Part shown: positions 25,143 through 32,720 of the stretch, in pieces
Position numbering within the stretch: the stretch's first letter is position 1
How the letters are laid out: each line of letters begins with the position of its first letter
DNA from: an uncultured Verrucomicrobiota bacterium
Lineage (GTDB): Bacteria; Verrucomicrobiota; Verrucomicrobiia; Verrucomicrobiales; Verrucomicrobiaceae
Assembly (NCBI GenBank): GCA_903848465.1
Contig: CAINGK010000178.1
Span: 1-49,194 of the forward strand
Reading direction: 5' to 3'
Length of the DNA: 49,194 nucleotides
The notes under the pieces: model-generated
Databases searched by the model: none
What the model was told of the DNA's origin: nothing
The model's input: only the letters and a program-made list of their open reading frames with translations
Made by a program: the position numbers and the translations under genes

Positions 25143-26105
25143 ATGATGCCGCCCATTTATGTTCACGAATATTTGCTGCGCAGCGGGATGGCGCTGAATG
25201 CGGCTTCGGTTCGGCGTGAGTTTGCTGGAGTGCTGATCTGCGTGGATGGCGGCTATGGCTGCGTCCACCCCTGGCCGGAGTTTGGCGATGCGCCAGTGGA
25301 GGAACAACTGCGGCTGCTTAGCCAAGGCGTCACGACGCCGGTGACGGCGATGGCGCTGCGTTGTGCGGAGATCGACGGTGCGGCACGCCGTGCGGGTGTG
25401 AGTTTGTTTGAAGAGCGGGAGATTCCGCGCAGCCATTACTCATGGAGTTTTGCGGCGGACACTGAGGCGCAGATAGAGCGCGTGCTCGCAGAAGGCTGGC
25501 CCGCGATCAAGGCCAAGGGATTGGCGAATTACGGCGAAACGGCACGCTTCCTCGAAGGCTGCGCGAAGCGATTTGAAACGCAGGGCGTGCGACTGCGGGT
25601 GGATTTCAACGGCGTGCTGAACCCGATGGCGTTTGAGAAGTTTATGGAAACCCTGCCGCTGCGTGTGCGCCAAGCACTGGATTTTGTCGAAGATCCGTTT
25701 CCGTATGATGCTGCGGCGTGGGAGGCCGTGAGGCAGAAGTGGGGTGTGAAACTGGCGCTCGACAAAGGCTGGAGAGACGGCACGCAGGGTTTTGATGCGG
25801 TGGTGGTCAAACCCGCACGGCGCGACTGGCGCACCGTGGCGCAAACCCACCCGCAGCACACACTGGTGCTCACGTCGGCGATGGATCATGCACTGGGCCA
25901 GATGTTCGCCGCTTATGAAGCGGCGGTGGCGCTGTCCGAGGGGCAACCCCTGGATTTCTGTGGGCTTTGCACAGAGCATCTGTTTGAGAAGGACGCGTTT
26001 TTTGAGCGCGTGACCTCCCATGGCGGGCATTTGTCGGCAGACCGCAGCGGAGGAGGTTTAGGATTTGGCGAAATTCTGGAGGCGCTGCCATGGAGACGAC
26101 TGTGA
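25143..26105 (+). CDS. menC: o-succinylbenzoate synthase MenC
   Basis: About 320 residues of the enolase superfamily. Expected catalytic and Mg ligands are visible: the KxK lysines in AIKAKGL, the Asp in RVDFNG, the Glu in FVEDPF, the Asp in LALDKGW and the Lys in VVVKPA. It dehydrates SHCHC to o-succinylbenzoate in menaquinone synthesis. The start is uncertain: ATGs at 25116, 25143 and 25146 are in frame, and the first lies in repeat sequence, so I prefer 25143. The end overlaps menE by 16 bases. Confidence 0.88.
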   Translation: MMPPIYVHEYLLRSGMALNAASVRREFAGVLICVDGGYGCVHPWPEFGDAPVEEQLRLLSQGVTTPVTAMALRCAEIDGAARRAGVSLFEEREIPRSHYSWSFAADTEAQIERVLAEGWPAIKAKGLANYGETARFLEGCAKRFETQGVRLRVDFNGVLNPMAFEKFMETLPLRVRQALDFVEDPFPYDAAAWEAVRQKWGVKLALDKGWRDGTQGFDAVVVKPARRDWRTVAQTHPQHTLVLTSAMDHALGQMFAAYEAAVALSEGQPLDFCGLCTEHLFEKDAFFERVTSHGGHLSADRSGGGLGFGEILEALPWRRL

Positions 26106-27217
26106 TGCTTCAGCCCGAGTTTTGGCATGATGGCAGCGTGTGGATCGCAGAGCCTGAACCTTCCGCGGAAGGTAGTGCGCTGGCTGAGTTCGCACGGCAC
26201 GAGATGCGAGTGCATGACTGGTGCTTTTTTCAGACCAGCGGCACGGAAGGCATGCGCAAATGGGTGGGCCTCACGAAGCAGGCGCTGCTGACCTCCGCGC
26301 GTGCCGTGAATGAGCACTTTGGCATCACGGCACAGGACCACTGGCTGCTGGCGCTGCCCACACATCATGTGGGAGGCTTTGGCATCCTGGCGCGCGCGCT
26401 TCTCAGTGGCAGCCAGATGACTCGACTGGAGGGCAAATGGAATGCCGCAGCGTTTGTACAGAAGTGTGAAGAGGTGGGAGCCACGCTCGCCTCACTGGTG
26501 CCCACGCAAGTCTTTGATCTGGTGGCGTCGCAGTTGCGAGCGCCTGAAACCATGCGCGTCGTTTTGGTGGGAGGTGGCGCATTGAATCGCGATCTGGAAG
26601 CTGCGGCGCTAAAACTGGGCTGGCCCGTCCACTGCACCTATGGAATGACGGAAACCGCCTCCGGCATCGCCGCGCAGCGGATGCCAGGCGCAGAAATGGA
26701 CGTGCTGCCTATCTGGGAAGTGAGCACGGATGCGGAAGGTGTGCTGAGCGTGCGCGGAAAAGCACTGGCCCAAGGATATGCCATCTGCACGGCGGGTACG
26801 TGGCGCTGGGAGGCTATTTCAGCGGACGCTGGGCTACGCACGCGGGATCGCGTAGAAGTGCTAGAGGTGGAGGGCCGAAGTTGCATCCGCTTCCTGGGCC
26901 GCCAATCCGGCAGCGTGAAAATTCTCGGTGAACTCGTGGCGCTGGAGCCGATCCAGGATCAAATCGAGTCATTAAAGCTCGGCCTCGGACTGCATGCGGC
27001 AGATGCAGCGGTATGCGATGTCGCCGACTTGCGCAAAGAAAGCAGCTTGGTCTTGGCGGTCAGCGGGATGAGCACCGCAGATGCCGCCCGGCTACAAAAA
27101 AGCCTCAACGAAACGTTGAGGCCCTTTGAGCACATTCATGAGACGCGCATTCTTGATGTCATCCCCCGCAGCGATCTCGGCAAGGTGAGGCTGGCCGAGC
27201 TGCGAGCGCTGCTGTGA
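26090..27217 (+). CDS. menE: o-succinylbenzoate-CoA ligase MenE
   Basis: 375 residues, shorter than many acyl-CoA ligases but normal for MenE. The P-loop-like FFQTSGTEGMRKWVGLT and YGMTETASGIAAQ are the AMP-binding core motifs; the C-terminal lysine region is DVIPRSDLGKVRL. It makes OSB-CoA for MenB. GGAGG lies 7 bases before the chosen ATG inside menC; a second ATG at 26105 forms a TGATG junction with the menC stop and is an alternative start. It converges with a hypothetical gene 4 bases away. Confidence 0.92.
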   Translation: METTVMLQPEFWHDGSVWIAEPEPSAEGSALAEFARHEMRVHDWCFFQTSGTEGMRKWVGLTKQALLTSARAVNEHFGITAQDHWLLALPTHHVGGFGILARALLSGSQMTRLEGKWNAAAFVQKCEEVGATLASLVPTQVFDLVASQLRAPETMRVVLVGGGALNRDLEAAALKLGWPVHCTYGMTETASGIAAQRMPGAEMDVLPIWEVSTDAEGVLSVRGKALAQGYAICTAGTWRWEAISADAGLRTRDRVEVLEVEGRSCIRFLGRQSGSVKILGELVALEPIQDQIESLKLGLGLHAADAAVCDVADLRKESSLVLAVSGMSTADAARLQKSLNETLRPFEHIHETRILDVIPRSDLGKVRLAELRALL

Positions 27218-27220
27218 AGT

Positions 27221-27835
27221 TTACTTCTCTTCCTTTGGAGCCGAGCCGTCCAGCGGGGTGATAACGGGACGATCCTTCATTTCGGGGGAGATAAGGTAAT
27301 TTTTGGGATTGGCCGGGTCGGTCACGAAAGAGATGAGGAAAAGCTCCTCAATCTTGTCGGTGAGCGTTTCCTGCGAGGTACGCACGGTGGCGTGGACGTA
27401 GCCCTTGTCTTTTTCATCGACGAGACCGAGCACGGTGATTTTCAGCGTCTCCTGCTTCCGCTTGGTGGCTTCAGGGGTGAGCTTGAGCTTTTTGTGCCAG
27501 GCTTCGCGATCCACCTGATAAAACTCCTGCGGCGACATCTTTTCCAGATCGCCCACGCCCTTCACATTGTAACCGGCGAGCATGTTCTCCTCGTCGGACA
27601 TGGTCGGTGCGGATTTGATGATGTTGACCGTTTCACGCTGACGGCGCTCCAGTGAGGAGGCCACCAGCATCTGCGAAGCAGTCTTCCAGTCCTGCTGCAC
27701 GACAGCAGCAAGGTACTTTTTCACCAAAACGGCGCAGGGATGATCCAGCGGCAGTTGATCCGCCTGTAGCGGCAAAACAGTGAAATTGAGAAGGGATACG
27801 GCAAAGAGGCAACGAAGAAATAAACGCACTTGCAT
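27221..27835 (-). CDS. secreted hypothetical protein
   Basis: 204 residues with a signal peptide (MQVRLFLRCLFAVSLLNFTVLPLQA). The mature part, CAVLVKKYLAAVVQQDWKTAS onward, has the length and strand-rich C-terminal half (GYVHATVRTSQETLTDKIEELFLISF) seen in NTF2-like or DUF4878-like exported proteins, but I do not recognise a family with certainty. It ends with an acidic/lysine tail (SAPKEEK). Function unknown. Confidence 0.65.
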   Translation of the reverse strand: MQVRLFLRCLFAVSLLNFTVLPLQADQLPLDHPCAVLVKKYLAAVVQQDWKTASQMLVASSLERRQRETVNIIKSAPTMSDEENMLAGYNVKGVGDLEKMSPQEFYQVDREAWHKKLKLTPEATKRKQETLKITVLGLVDEKDKGYVHATVRTSQETLTDKIEELFLISFVTDPANPKNYLISPEMKDRPVITPLDGSAPKEEK

Positions 27836-28051
27836 AAAGAGTTGGAGTCGGAGGCGAGTCGGTTAGTAACCGCTGGCAGAATGCCCGTCAAATAAAGAAA
27901 CCCACACAGGATCGGAGTGTCGGCAGGCCATTTCCAGAACAATATGTGAGCAAGAAGTTGCCTCCACACGAGGGAATTTTCTTTTCTTTCTGAACAAATC
28001 GGGCGTATTTAACGACGAAGGTTACTGCTTCGTCACAATAATCACAATATT
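27836..28051. other. divergent intergenic gap with a 7 bp hairpin
   Basis: No gene was found in these 216 bases between divergently transcribed genes. At 28014-28034 GACGAAG and CTTCGTC form a perfect 7 bp inverted repeat around GTTACTG, 17 bases before the first glycine-zipper gene. It may be an operator or leader hairpin; AT-rich sequence (TATTTAAC, ACAATAATCACAATATT) surrounds it. No confident -35/-10 pair was assigned. Confidence 0.4.
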
Positions 28052-28285
28052 ATGAAACACCTCATCCTCTCCATCATCACCGCTGCCACCATCTCATCCT
28101 GCGCTTCCGGACCGGGTGCTCAACAGGGAGCTGTGATCGGCGGTCTCGGCGGCGCTGCCGTCGGTGGCATCATCGGCTCGCAAAGTCATCGTGGCCTCGA
28201 AGGCGCACTCATCGGCGGTGCCCTGGGTGCTGCAGGTGGCAACGCCCTTGGCAACGCTCAGGACCGTCGCCGTGGTTACTATTAA
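28052..28285 (+). CDS. glycine-zipper lipoprotein (first of tandem pair)
   Basis: 77 residues. A lipoprotein signal ends in ISSC (Cys18). The rest is a glycine zipper with GxxxG spacing (GAVIGGLGGAAVGGIIGSQ, ALIGGALGAAGGNALGNA), as in the Rickettsia 17-kDa antigen/YMGG group, which sit in or on membranes. It is followed after 42 bases by a longer paralog sharing IIGSQSHRGL and GGNALGNA. Envelope stability is a likely but unproven role. Confidence 0.75.
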   Translation: MKHLILSIITAATISSCASGPGAQQGAVIGGLGGAAVGGIIGSQSHRGLEGALIGGALGAAGGNALGNAQDRRRGYY

Positions 28286-28327
28286 TAATCGTCCAATCCT
28301 CGTCCATCCCCTCCCTCATCAAGCATT

Positions 28328-28687
28328 ATGAAAAACACCCTCCTCGCGCTTCTCTCCGCGCTCTCCCTCGTTTCGTGTGCCTCAGGGCCTAATGCACAGA
28401 CTGGTTCTGTGCTTGGTGCTTTAGCTGGTGCTGGGGTCGGCGGCATCATTGGCTCCCAAAGTCATCGTGGCCTTCAAGGTGCTGCCATCGGCGGCGCCCT
28501 CGGAGCCATGGGGGGCAACGCCCTCGGCAATGCCCGTGACCAGCGCAATAACGGTTATGGTGCTCCCCCGCAACAGCAGGGCTACTACGACAACCAAGGT
28601 CGCTGGATTCAAGGTGGCCCACCTCCACAGCAGGGCTACTACAACCAAGGTGGCCCGCAGCAGCAGGGCTACTACCGTAACTACTAA
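28328..28687 (+). CDS. glycine-zipper lipoprotein with Gln/Gly/Tyr-rich tail (second of pair)
   Basis: 119 residues. Lipobox LVSC precedes the same glycine zipper as the upstream paralog (GVGGIIGSQSHRGLQGAAIGG). A C-terminal tail adds repeats of the QQGYY type (PPQQQGYYDNQGRW, GGPPPQQGYYNQGGPQQQGYY), absent from the first copy. Tandem duplication followed by tail growth is the simplest reading. Probably outer-membrane or periplasmic; no enzymatic role. Confidence 0.75.
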   Translation: MKNTLLALLSALSLVSCASGPNAQTGSVLGALAGAGVGGIIGSQSHRGLQGAAIGGALGAMGGNALGNARDQRNNGYGAPPQQQGYYDNQGRWIQGGPPPQQGYYNQGGPQQQGYYRNY

Positions 28688-28721
28688 ACGCATCATTTGC
28701 TTGCACAGCAACGATCCCCGG

Positions 28722-28770
28722 AGAGCCTCACTCGATGATTTCAAAAATCGGTGAGGCTCTTCAATTTTTC
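28722..28770 (+). terminator. hairpin with T-run overlapping the GtrA-like start codon
   Basis: AGAGCCTCAC (28722-28731) pairs perfectly with GTGAGGCTCT (28751-28760), with an inner CGAT/ATCG, followed by TCAATTTTTC. It is a convincing terminator for the glycine-zipper genes. The ATG of the next gene (28735) lies in its loop region, so the hairpin may instead, or also, control that gene. Confidence 0.65.
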
Positions 28771-29238
28771 CGCGAAAATAACTGGCGTTCCATTCTTGCG
28801 CGTCTGAACACACGGGACACTCACCCGGCCATTCAGTTCCTTAAATATGCCATCTGTGGCGTGGGATCACTTCTCATCACCACATTGATCTGGAGGGCGG
28901 TATGCACCTGGTTCTTCCCGGCCTTTGACGACAACCTGCCCAAAGAAGTGCGGGCATTGAACAGTGTGTATGGCAACTGCATTGCGTTCTGTTTTGGCAA
29001 CGTTTTCGCTTATGTCACGAACTCACTGTGGGTGTTCACCCCAGGACGGCATCACCGGGTAATGGAGTTTTTCTACTTCACAGTAGTGAGTTCGGTGGGG
29101 TTTCTTGCCGGTCTCTTTGCCGGCCCCATGTTTATCCGGCTGTATGGCATCGGCACATGGACGGCTCAAGGGATGATGATCGTGGCATCGACCCTGGTGA
29201 ATTTCGTGTGCCGGAAGTTCTTTGTGTTCAAAGGCTGA
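28735..29238 (+). CDS. GtrA-like membrane protein
   Basis: 167 residues with four membrane spans. IQFLKYAICGVGSLLITTLIW, GNVFAYVTNSLWVF and NFVCRKFFVFKG are characteristic of the GtrA family, which helps move polyprenyl-linked glucose or other glycosyl donors across the inner membrane for surface polysaccharide modification. No GtrB/glucosyltransferase partner is adjacent. The start codon lies within a strong hairpin, and no downstream ATG fits before the first helix. Confidence 0.85.
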   Translation: MISKIGEALQFFRENNWRSILARLNTRDTHPAIQFLKYAICGVGSLLITTLIWRAVCTWFFPAFDDNLPKEVRALNSVYGNCIAFCFGNVFAYVTNSLWVFTPGRHHRVMEFFYFTVVSSVGFLAGLFAGPMFIRLYGIGTWTAQGMMIVASTLVNFVCRKFFVFKG

Positions 29239-29244
29239 GGCGAG

Positions 29245-29706
29245 ATGCTGAACGTCGTCCTGTTTCAGCCGGAGATTCCGCATAACACCGGTGCGATTGG
29301 CCGCCTGTGCTTGGCTACAAATGCCCGGCTGCATTTGATCAAGCCGCTTGGCTTCAGCCTGGACGATAAACAGCTCAAGCGCGCGGGTCTGGACTACTGG
29401 CAAGAAGTAGATGTGCGCGTCTGGAACAGTTGGGATGAACTGCGGACGGGCATGCCGGAGGAGGCCGCCCTGTGGTTCATCGAATGCCAGGGCCAACACA
29501 CTTACTGGGAAGCCAGCCTCACCGCGCCGGAGATTTACCTCGTCTTTGGCCCTGAAACACGCGGCATTCCCACTTCGGTGATCCAGCCGGAGCACTGCCT
29601 GCGCATCCCAATGCAAGGCACGCGCAGTTTGAATCTGGCCACCGCAGCGGGTATTGTGATGTATGAGGCGCTGAGGCAACGCACACTGGCGGGCATCATG
29701 CCTTGA
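29245..29706 (+). CDS. trmL: tRNA (cytidine(34)-2'-O)-methyltransferase TrmL
   Basis: 153 residues, SPOUT knot family. The opening MLNVVLFQPEIPHNTGAIGRLCLA, then HLIKPLGFSLDD, LVFGPETRGIP and RSLNLATAAGIVMYEALRQ, are the TrmL/YibK signature. It methylates the 2'-OH of the wobble base in tRNA-Leu. It starts six bases after the GtrA-like stop, so they are probably cotranscribed. A link to the tRNA-like fragment far away is not implied. Confidence 0.95.
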   Translation: MLNVVLFQPEIPHNTGAIGRLCLATNARLHLIKPLGFSLDDKQLKRAGLDYWQEVDVRVWNSWDELRTGMPEEAALWFIECQGQHTYWEASLTAPEIYLVFGPETRGIPTSVIQPEHCLRIPMQGTRSLNLATAAGIVMYEALRQRTLAGIMP

Positions 29707-29730
29707 CGCCGCGTGGCATCTGCGGAGCGT

Positions 29731-30423
29731 ATGCCTAAACTATTCATGAGCCAGGACGCCGCCCCACTTACCGCACGCGATGTGCATCGCACCTATCACC
29801 TCGCCGGGCATGACCTGCCCGTGCTGCAAGGCGTGAATGTCGAAGTCGCCGCTGGTGAAAAAGTGTTTCTCTGCGGCCAGTCCGGTGCTGGCAAAACCAC
29901 CCTACTCTACGTACTCGGTGGTCTGGAGCAGCCTACTTCAGGAGATGTCCTGGTACATGGCCGTTCGCTGTATCAGGCCGCAGCGGCGGAGCGTGCCCGC
30001 ACGCGCAATCAGGTCATGGGTTTTGTCTTCCAGCACTATTTCCTGCTCCCAGAACTCACGGCGCTCGAAAATGTGGTGCTGCCAGCCATGATCGGCGGGA
30101 AGAATGCCGAAGCACGCGCCCGTGAACTGCTGGACAAGGTCGGCCTCAGCGCACGCCTCCAGCATCTGCCCACTGAACTTTCTGGCGGTGAGCAGCAGCG
30201 CGTCGCCATCGCCCGAGCACTCATCAACAACCCCGGCATCATCTACGCCGACGAGCCCACCGGCAATCTCGATGCCAGCACCGGTAGCGGTGTCATTGAC
30301 ATGCTCATGCAGATTGTCGATGAAGCCCAGAAAACCCTCATTGTCGTCACGCATGATCAAACTCTGGCCAAGCGCGGAGACCGCCGTCTGCTGCTCAAAG
30401 AAGGCCGACTGGAAGAAGGATGA
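29731..30423 (+). CDS. LolD-like ABC transporter ATP-binding protein
   Basis: About 230 residues. All ATPase motifs are present: Walker A GQSGAGKTT, Q-loop FQHYF, signature LSGGEQQR, Walker B IIYADEPTGNLD and switch His THD. The MacB/LolD subfamily is suggested by FLCGQSGAGKTTLLYVLGGLEQPTSG. It would energise lipoprotein release or a similar export step. No permease (LolC/E) gene is adjacent. Start is uncertain: GTG 29713, ATG 29731 and ATG 29746 are in frame; I take 29731, with a weak GGAG just before it. Confidence 0.88.
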   Translation: MPKLFMSQDAAPLTARDVHRTYHLAGHDLPVLQGVNVEVAAGEKVFLCGQSGAGKTTLLYVLGGLEQPTSGDVLVHGRSLYQAAAAERARTRNQVMGFVFQHYFLLPELTALENVVLPAMIGGKNAEARARELLDKVGLSARLQHLPTELSGGEQQRVAIARALINNPGIIYADEPTGNLDASTGSGVIDMLMQIVDEAQKTLIVVTHDQTLAKRGDRRLLLKEGRLEEG

Positions 30424-30468
30424 TGCGCTCGTCTTGCCGCTGAAACGTGGTTAAATTTCTGCACGCGT

Positions 30469-32142
30469 ATGTCTTCGGAATCTCCCCCGCCCGCCTTGCC
30501 CTCCCCTTCCCCGCCTCCGCCCGAAAAGCGGCGTACTAAGCGCGGGTGCTTTGGCTCAGTCATCCGCTTGGTGTTTCTGCTCGCCCTCCTGACCGCACTG
30601 CTGCTGCCGTTCACCCCCTTGGCTGGCAAGATCAAAAAAGGTATCCAGGACATCGTCGCCTCGGCGCGCAGCACGAAGGAACGCATCGTCACTCGGGACG
30701 TGATGCGGGATGTGATCAAAGAAATTCCCGTGGTCAAAGAAGTGACCAAGGAAGTCATCCGCGAAGTCCAGCCGCCGCTGCCAGACAAATACATCCCGCG
30801 CAAGGACATCGACGTGGCCACGCTGTTCAACGGCATCACGGTTAAGACCAACCTGATCACCGAACAAGGCGGCTTTGCCAGCCTGGAACGGCTTGATCCC
30901 GAATCCTACAAGGCCGAGTTCCAGCTCAGCATCCGCGTGCCGAAGGCAAACCAGACCCTGGCCGAGCTTTCGCGCATCAACAAAAACCTGCCAGCCATCC
31001 TGCCTGGGCTGGAGACCATGCTGTCTGCTGGGAAGGTCAGCGGCTTCTACCACAAGCTCTACGAAAACAAAACTAGCCGTGTACAGAACGACCTCACACG
31101 CCTCAACAAAATTCTCGACCGCCACAACTTCTACGACACCGAGACCATCCTCGAACTCACCCACCCGGCCACGCAACGCCGCGCCCTGCTCATTCAGTCG
31201 GAGATGGATGTCGTGGCAGACGGCTCGGATGGCGACCGCATGCCCACACTGGATGAGTACATCTACCTCTCCGACTTCTACCAGCCCTTCACCAGTTACG
31301 CCTGGGCCAAGACGACGAAAAACCCCAACCCGCTCCTCGCCAAATGGGAGGAACGCTTGGACAAGGCTCAAGAGGCGTACACGCAAAAAGGCCTCAGTGC
31401 AGCACGCAAGCGCGAGCTCAAGGTCATGACCGACCAGCTCAAGGTGGAGATTGGCGAGTTCAAAGCGCGCAGCAGCCTCATCGCCGACAAAGATCCCTTC
31501 ATCGTCATCTCGCTGCTGTTCCGTGGCTACGCAGACCAGAACAAATTCACGCCGCAGATTGGCGACTACGCCGCCGTCATTCACGAAGGCAAAATTTACC
31601 CTGCCATCTGCGGCGACTACGGCCCCAGCTTCAAAATGGGCGAAGCCTCCCTGCTCATGGCTAAGACGATCAATCCCAAAGCCACGCCCTACATCCGCCC
31701 CGAGAGCGACCTCAAAGTCACGTACCTGATCTTCCCCGGCACCGCTGAAAAAGAACGCCATGCGCCTGATGTCGTGAAATGGAAAGAGAAATGCCAGACG
31801 CTGCTGGGAGAAGTGGGCGGCGTGGGTGCTGGCTTCGAGCTTTACACTTGGGAAGACCCGTTTAAGAAACCGGAGCCGCCGCCTGTCACTCCACCGGCCG
31901 CTGACGCTGCTACCCCAGCAGGCATTCCAGCCGCTACGCCACCAGCCGTCCCAGGCACACCGACTCCCGCTCCGACAGCAACGATTCCGCCCCTTGGCGC
32001 ACCTCCAGCAAGCCCGCCCAGCACCACCGCCCCAGCGACTCCGGCACCTCCCGCGCCTGCTGCTACTGAGCCTCCCGCTGCTTCGGCAAAATCTGGTGAG
32101 ACGAAGAACGGTGCGGCCAAGTCCAAGGCAAAGAAGAAGTAA
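30469..32142 (+). CDS. membrane-anchored protein with GH75 chitosanase-like domain
   Basis: 557 residues. A cytoplasmic Pro-rich start (SPPPALPSPSPPPPEKRR) precedes one membrane span near residues 33-52 (RLVFLLALLTALLLPF). A heptad-like VVKEVTKEVIREV stretch follows. Residues ~350-405 match GH75 fungal-type chitosanases: GDYAAVIHEGKIYPAICGDY and GEASLLMAKTINP. D383 and E392 align with the catalytic Asp and Glu of that family. The tail (from ~465) is Pro/Ala/Thr-rich and ends KNGAAKSKAKKK. Chitosanase activity is inferred from the motif only. A small membrane protein follows after 5 bases. Confidence 0.75.
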   Translation: MSSESPPPALPSPSPPPPEKRRTKRGCFGSVIRLVFLLALLTALLLPFTPLAGKIKKGIQDIVASARSTKERIVTRDVMRDVIKEIPVVKEVTKEVIREVQPPLPDKYIPRKDIDVATLFNGITVKTNLITEQGGFASLERLDPESYKAEFQLSIRVPKANQTLAELSRINKNLPAILPGLETMLSAGKVSGFYHKLYENKTSRVQNDLTRLNKILDRHNFYDTETILELTHPATQRRALLIQSEMDVVADGSDGDRMPTLDEYIYLSDFYQPFTSYAWAKTTKNPNPLLAKWEERLDKAQEAYTQKGLSAARKRELKVMTDQLKVEIGEFKARSSLIADKDPFIVISLLFRGYADQNKFTPQIGDYAAVIHEGKIYPAICGDYGPSFKMGEASLLMAKTINPKATPYIRPESDLKVTYLIFPGTAEKERHAPDVVKWKEKCQTLLGEVGGVGAGFELYTWEDPFKKPEPPPVTPPAADAATPAGIPAATPPAVPGTPTPAPTATIPPLGAPPASPPSTTAPATPAPPAPAATEPPAASAKSGETKNGAAKSKAKKK

Positions 32143-32147
32143 CCGCC

Positions 32148-32372
32148 ATGCACAGTCTTGGAGACATGCTGCTGGCCATGTGTTTTCCCGGTTTGCTGGG
32201 AGTCTTCTGCCTCTGGCATGCGTGGCGTGACACTGAGTGGTTCTTCAAAAACTCCCAGGCAGACTTCTGGGTGCGTCTGCTGGGAAGAAAGGGCGCACGC
32301 TGGTTCTATGTCGCTCTGGGCATTTTCATCCTGCTGGTTACCCTGATAGGCGCTTGGCGTCATGCTTCCTGA
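32148..32372 (+). CDS. small membrane protein
   Basis: 74 residues starting MHSLGDMLLAMCFPGLLG, five bases after the GH75-like gene stop. Two hydrophobic segments (LLAMCFPGLLGVFCLWHAW and RWFYVALGIFILLVTLIGAW) flank a charged loop. No family recognised. Close spacing suggests cotranscription and perhaps association with the anchored GH75-like protein. Confidence 0.6.
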   Translation: MHSLGDMLLAMCFPGLLGVFCLWHAWRDTEWFFKNSQADFWVRLLGRKGARWFYVALGIFILLVTLIGAWRHAS

Positions 32373-32720
32373 ACCGGTTCATTTTGGCATCTTGCGGTGT
32401 TCCTCTGAGTTGAATCCACCCCAGGGGGGCCTTCTGGCGCGTGGAATGCCCCCAGCACCAATGGCGCGGACAACTTGCATCTTCTTTGGAAGATCAATGT
32501 CCAGCTTTGGCTAATTTCACTCCAGCGGTCGAAGCCGCAAATGACGCAGCGTACCACCCTGGGCATCATGGAAAGATACCAAAGCGCTAAACAAATCGAC
32601 CAGAAGAAAACCGAAACCTACCACAAACTGGCCGATCTTATGACACTCTCACATGGAAGGTCTGCGGTGCCAATTCACGCCGCACATTGACCTTCTTCAT
32701 TTTGGGCAGCGTCGGTGCAA
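32373..32720. other. 348-base gap, possible small ORF or gene relic
   Basis: No convincing gene. GGGGGC (32425-32430) and GCCCCC (32448-32453) can pair but no T-run follows. A 71-codon reading frame on the plus strand (32475-32690) has a helical, charged middle (MERYQSAKQIDQKKTE) but lacks clear start signals; it could be chance or a relic. Nothing else is seen. Confidence 0.3.
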
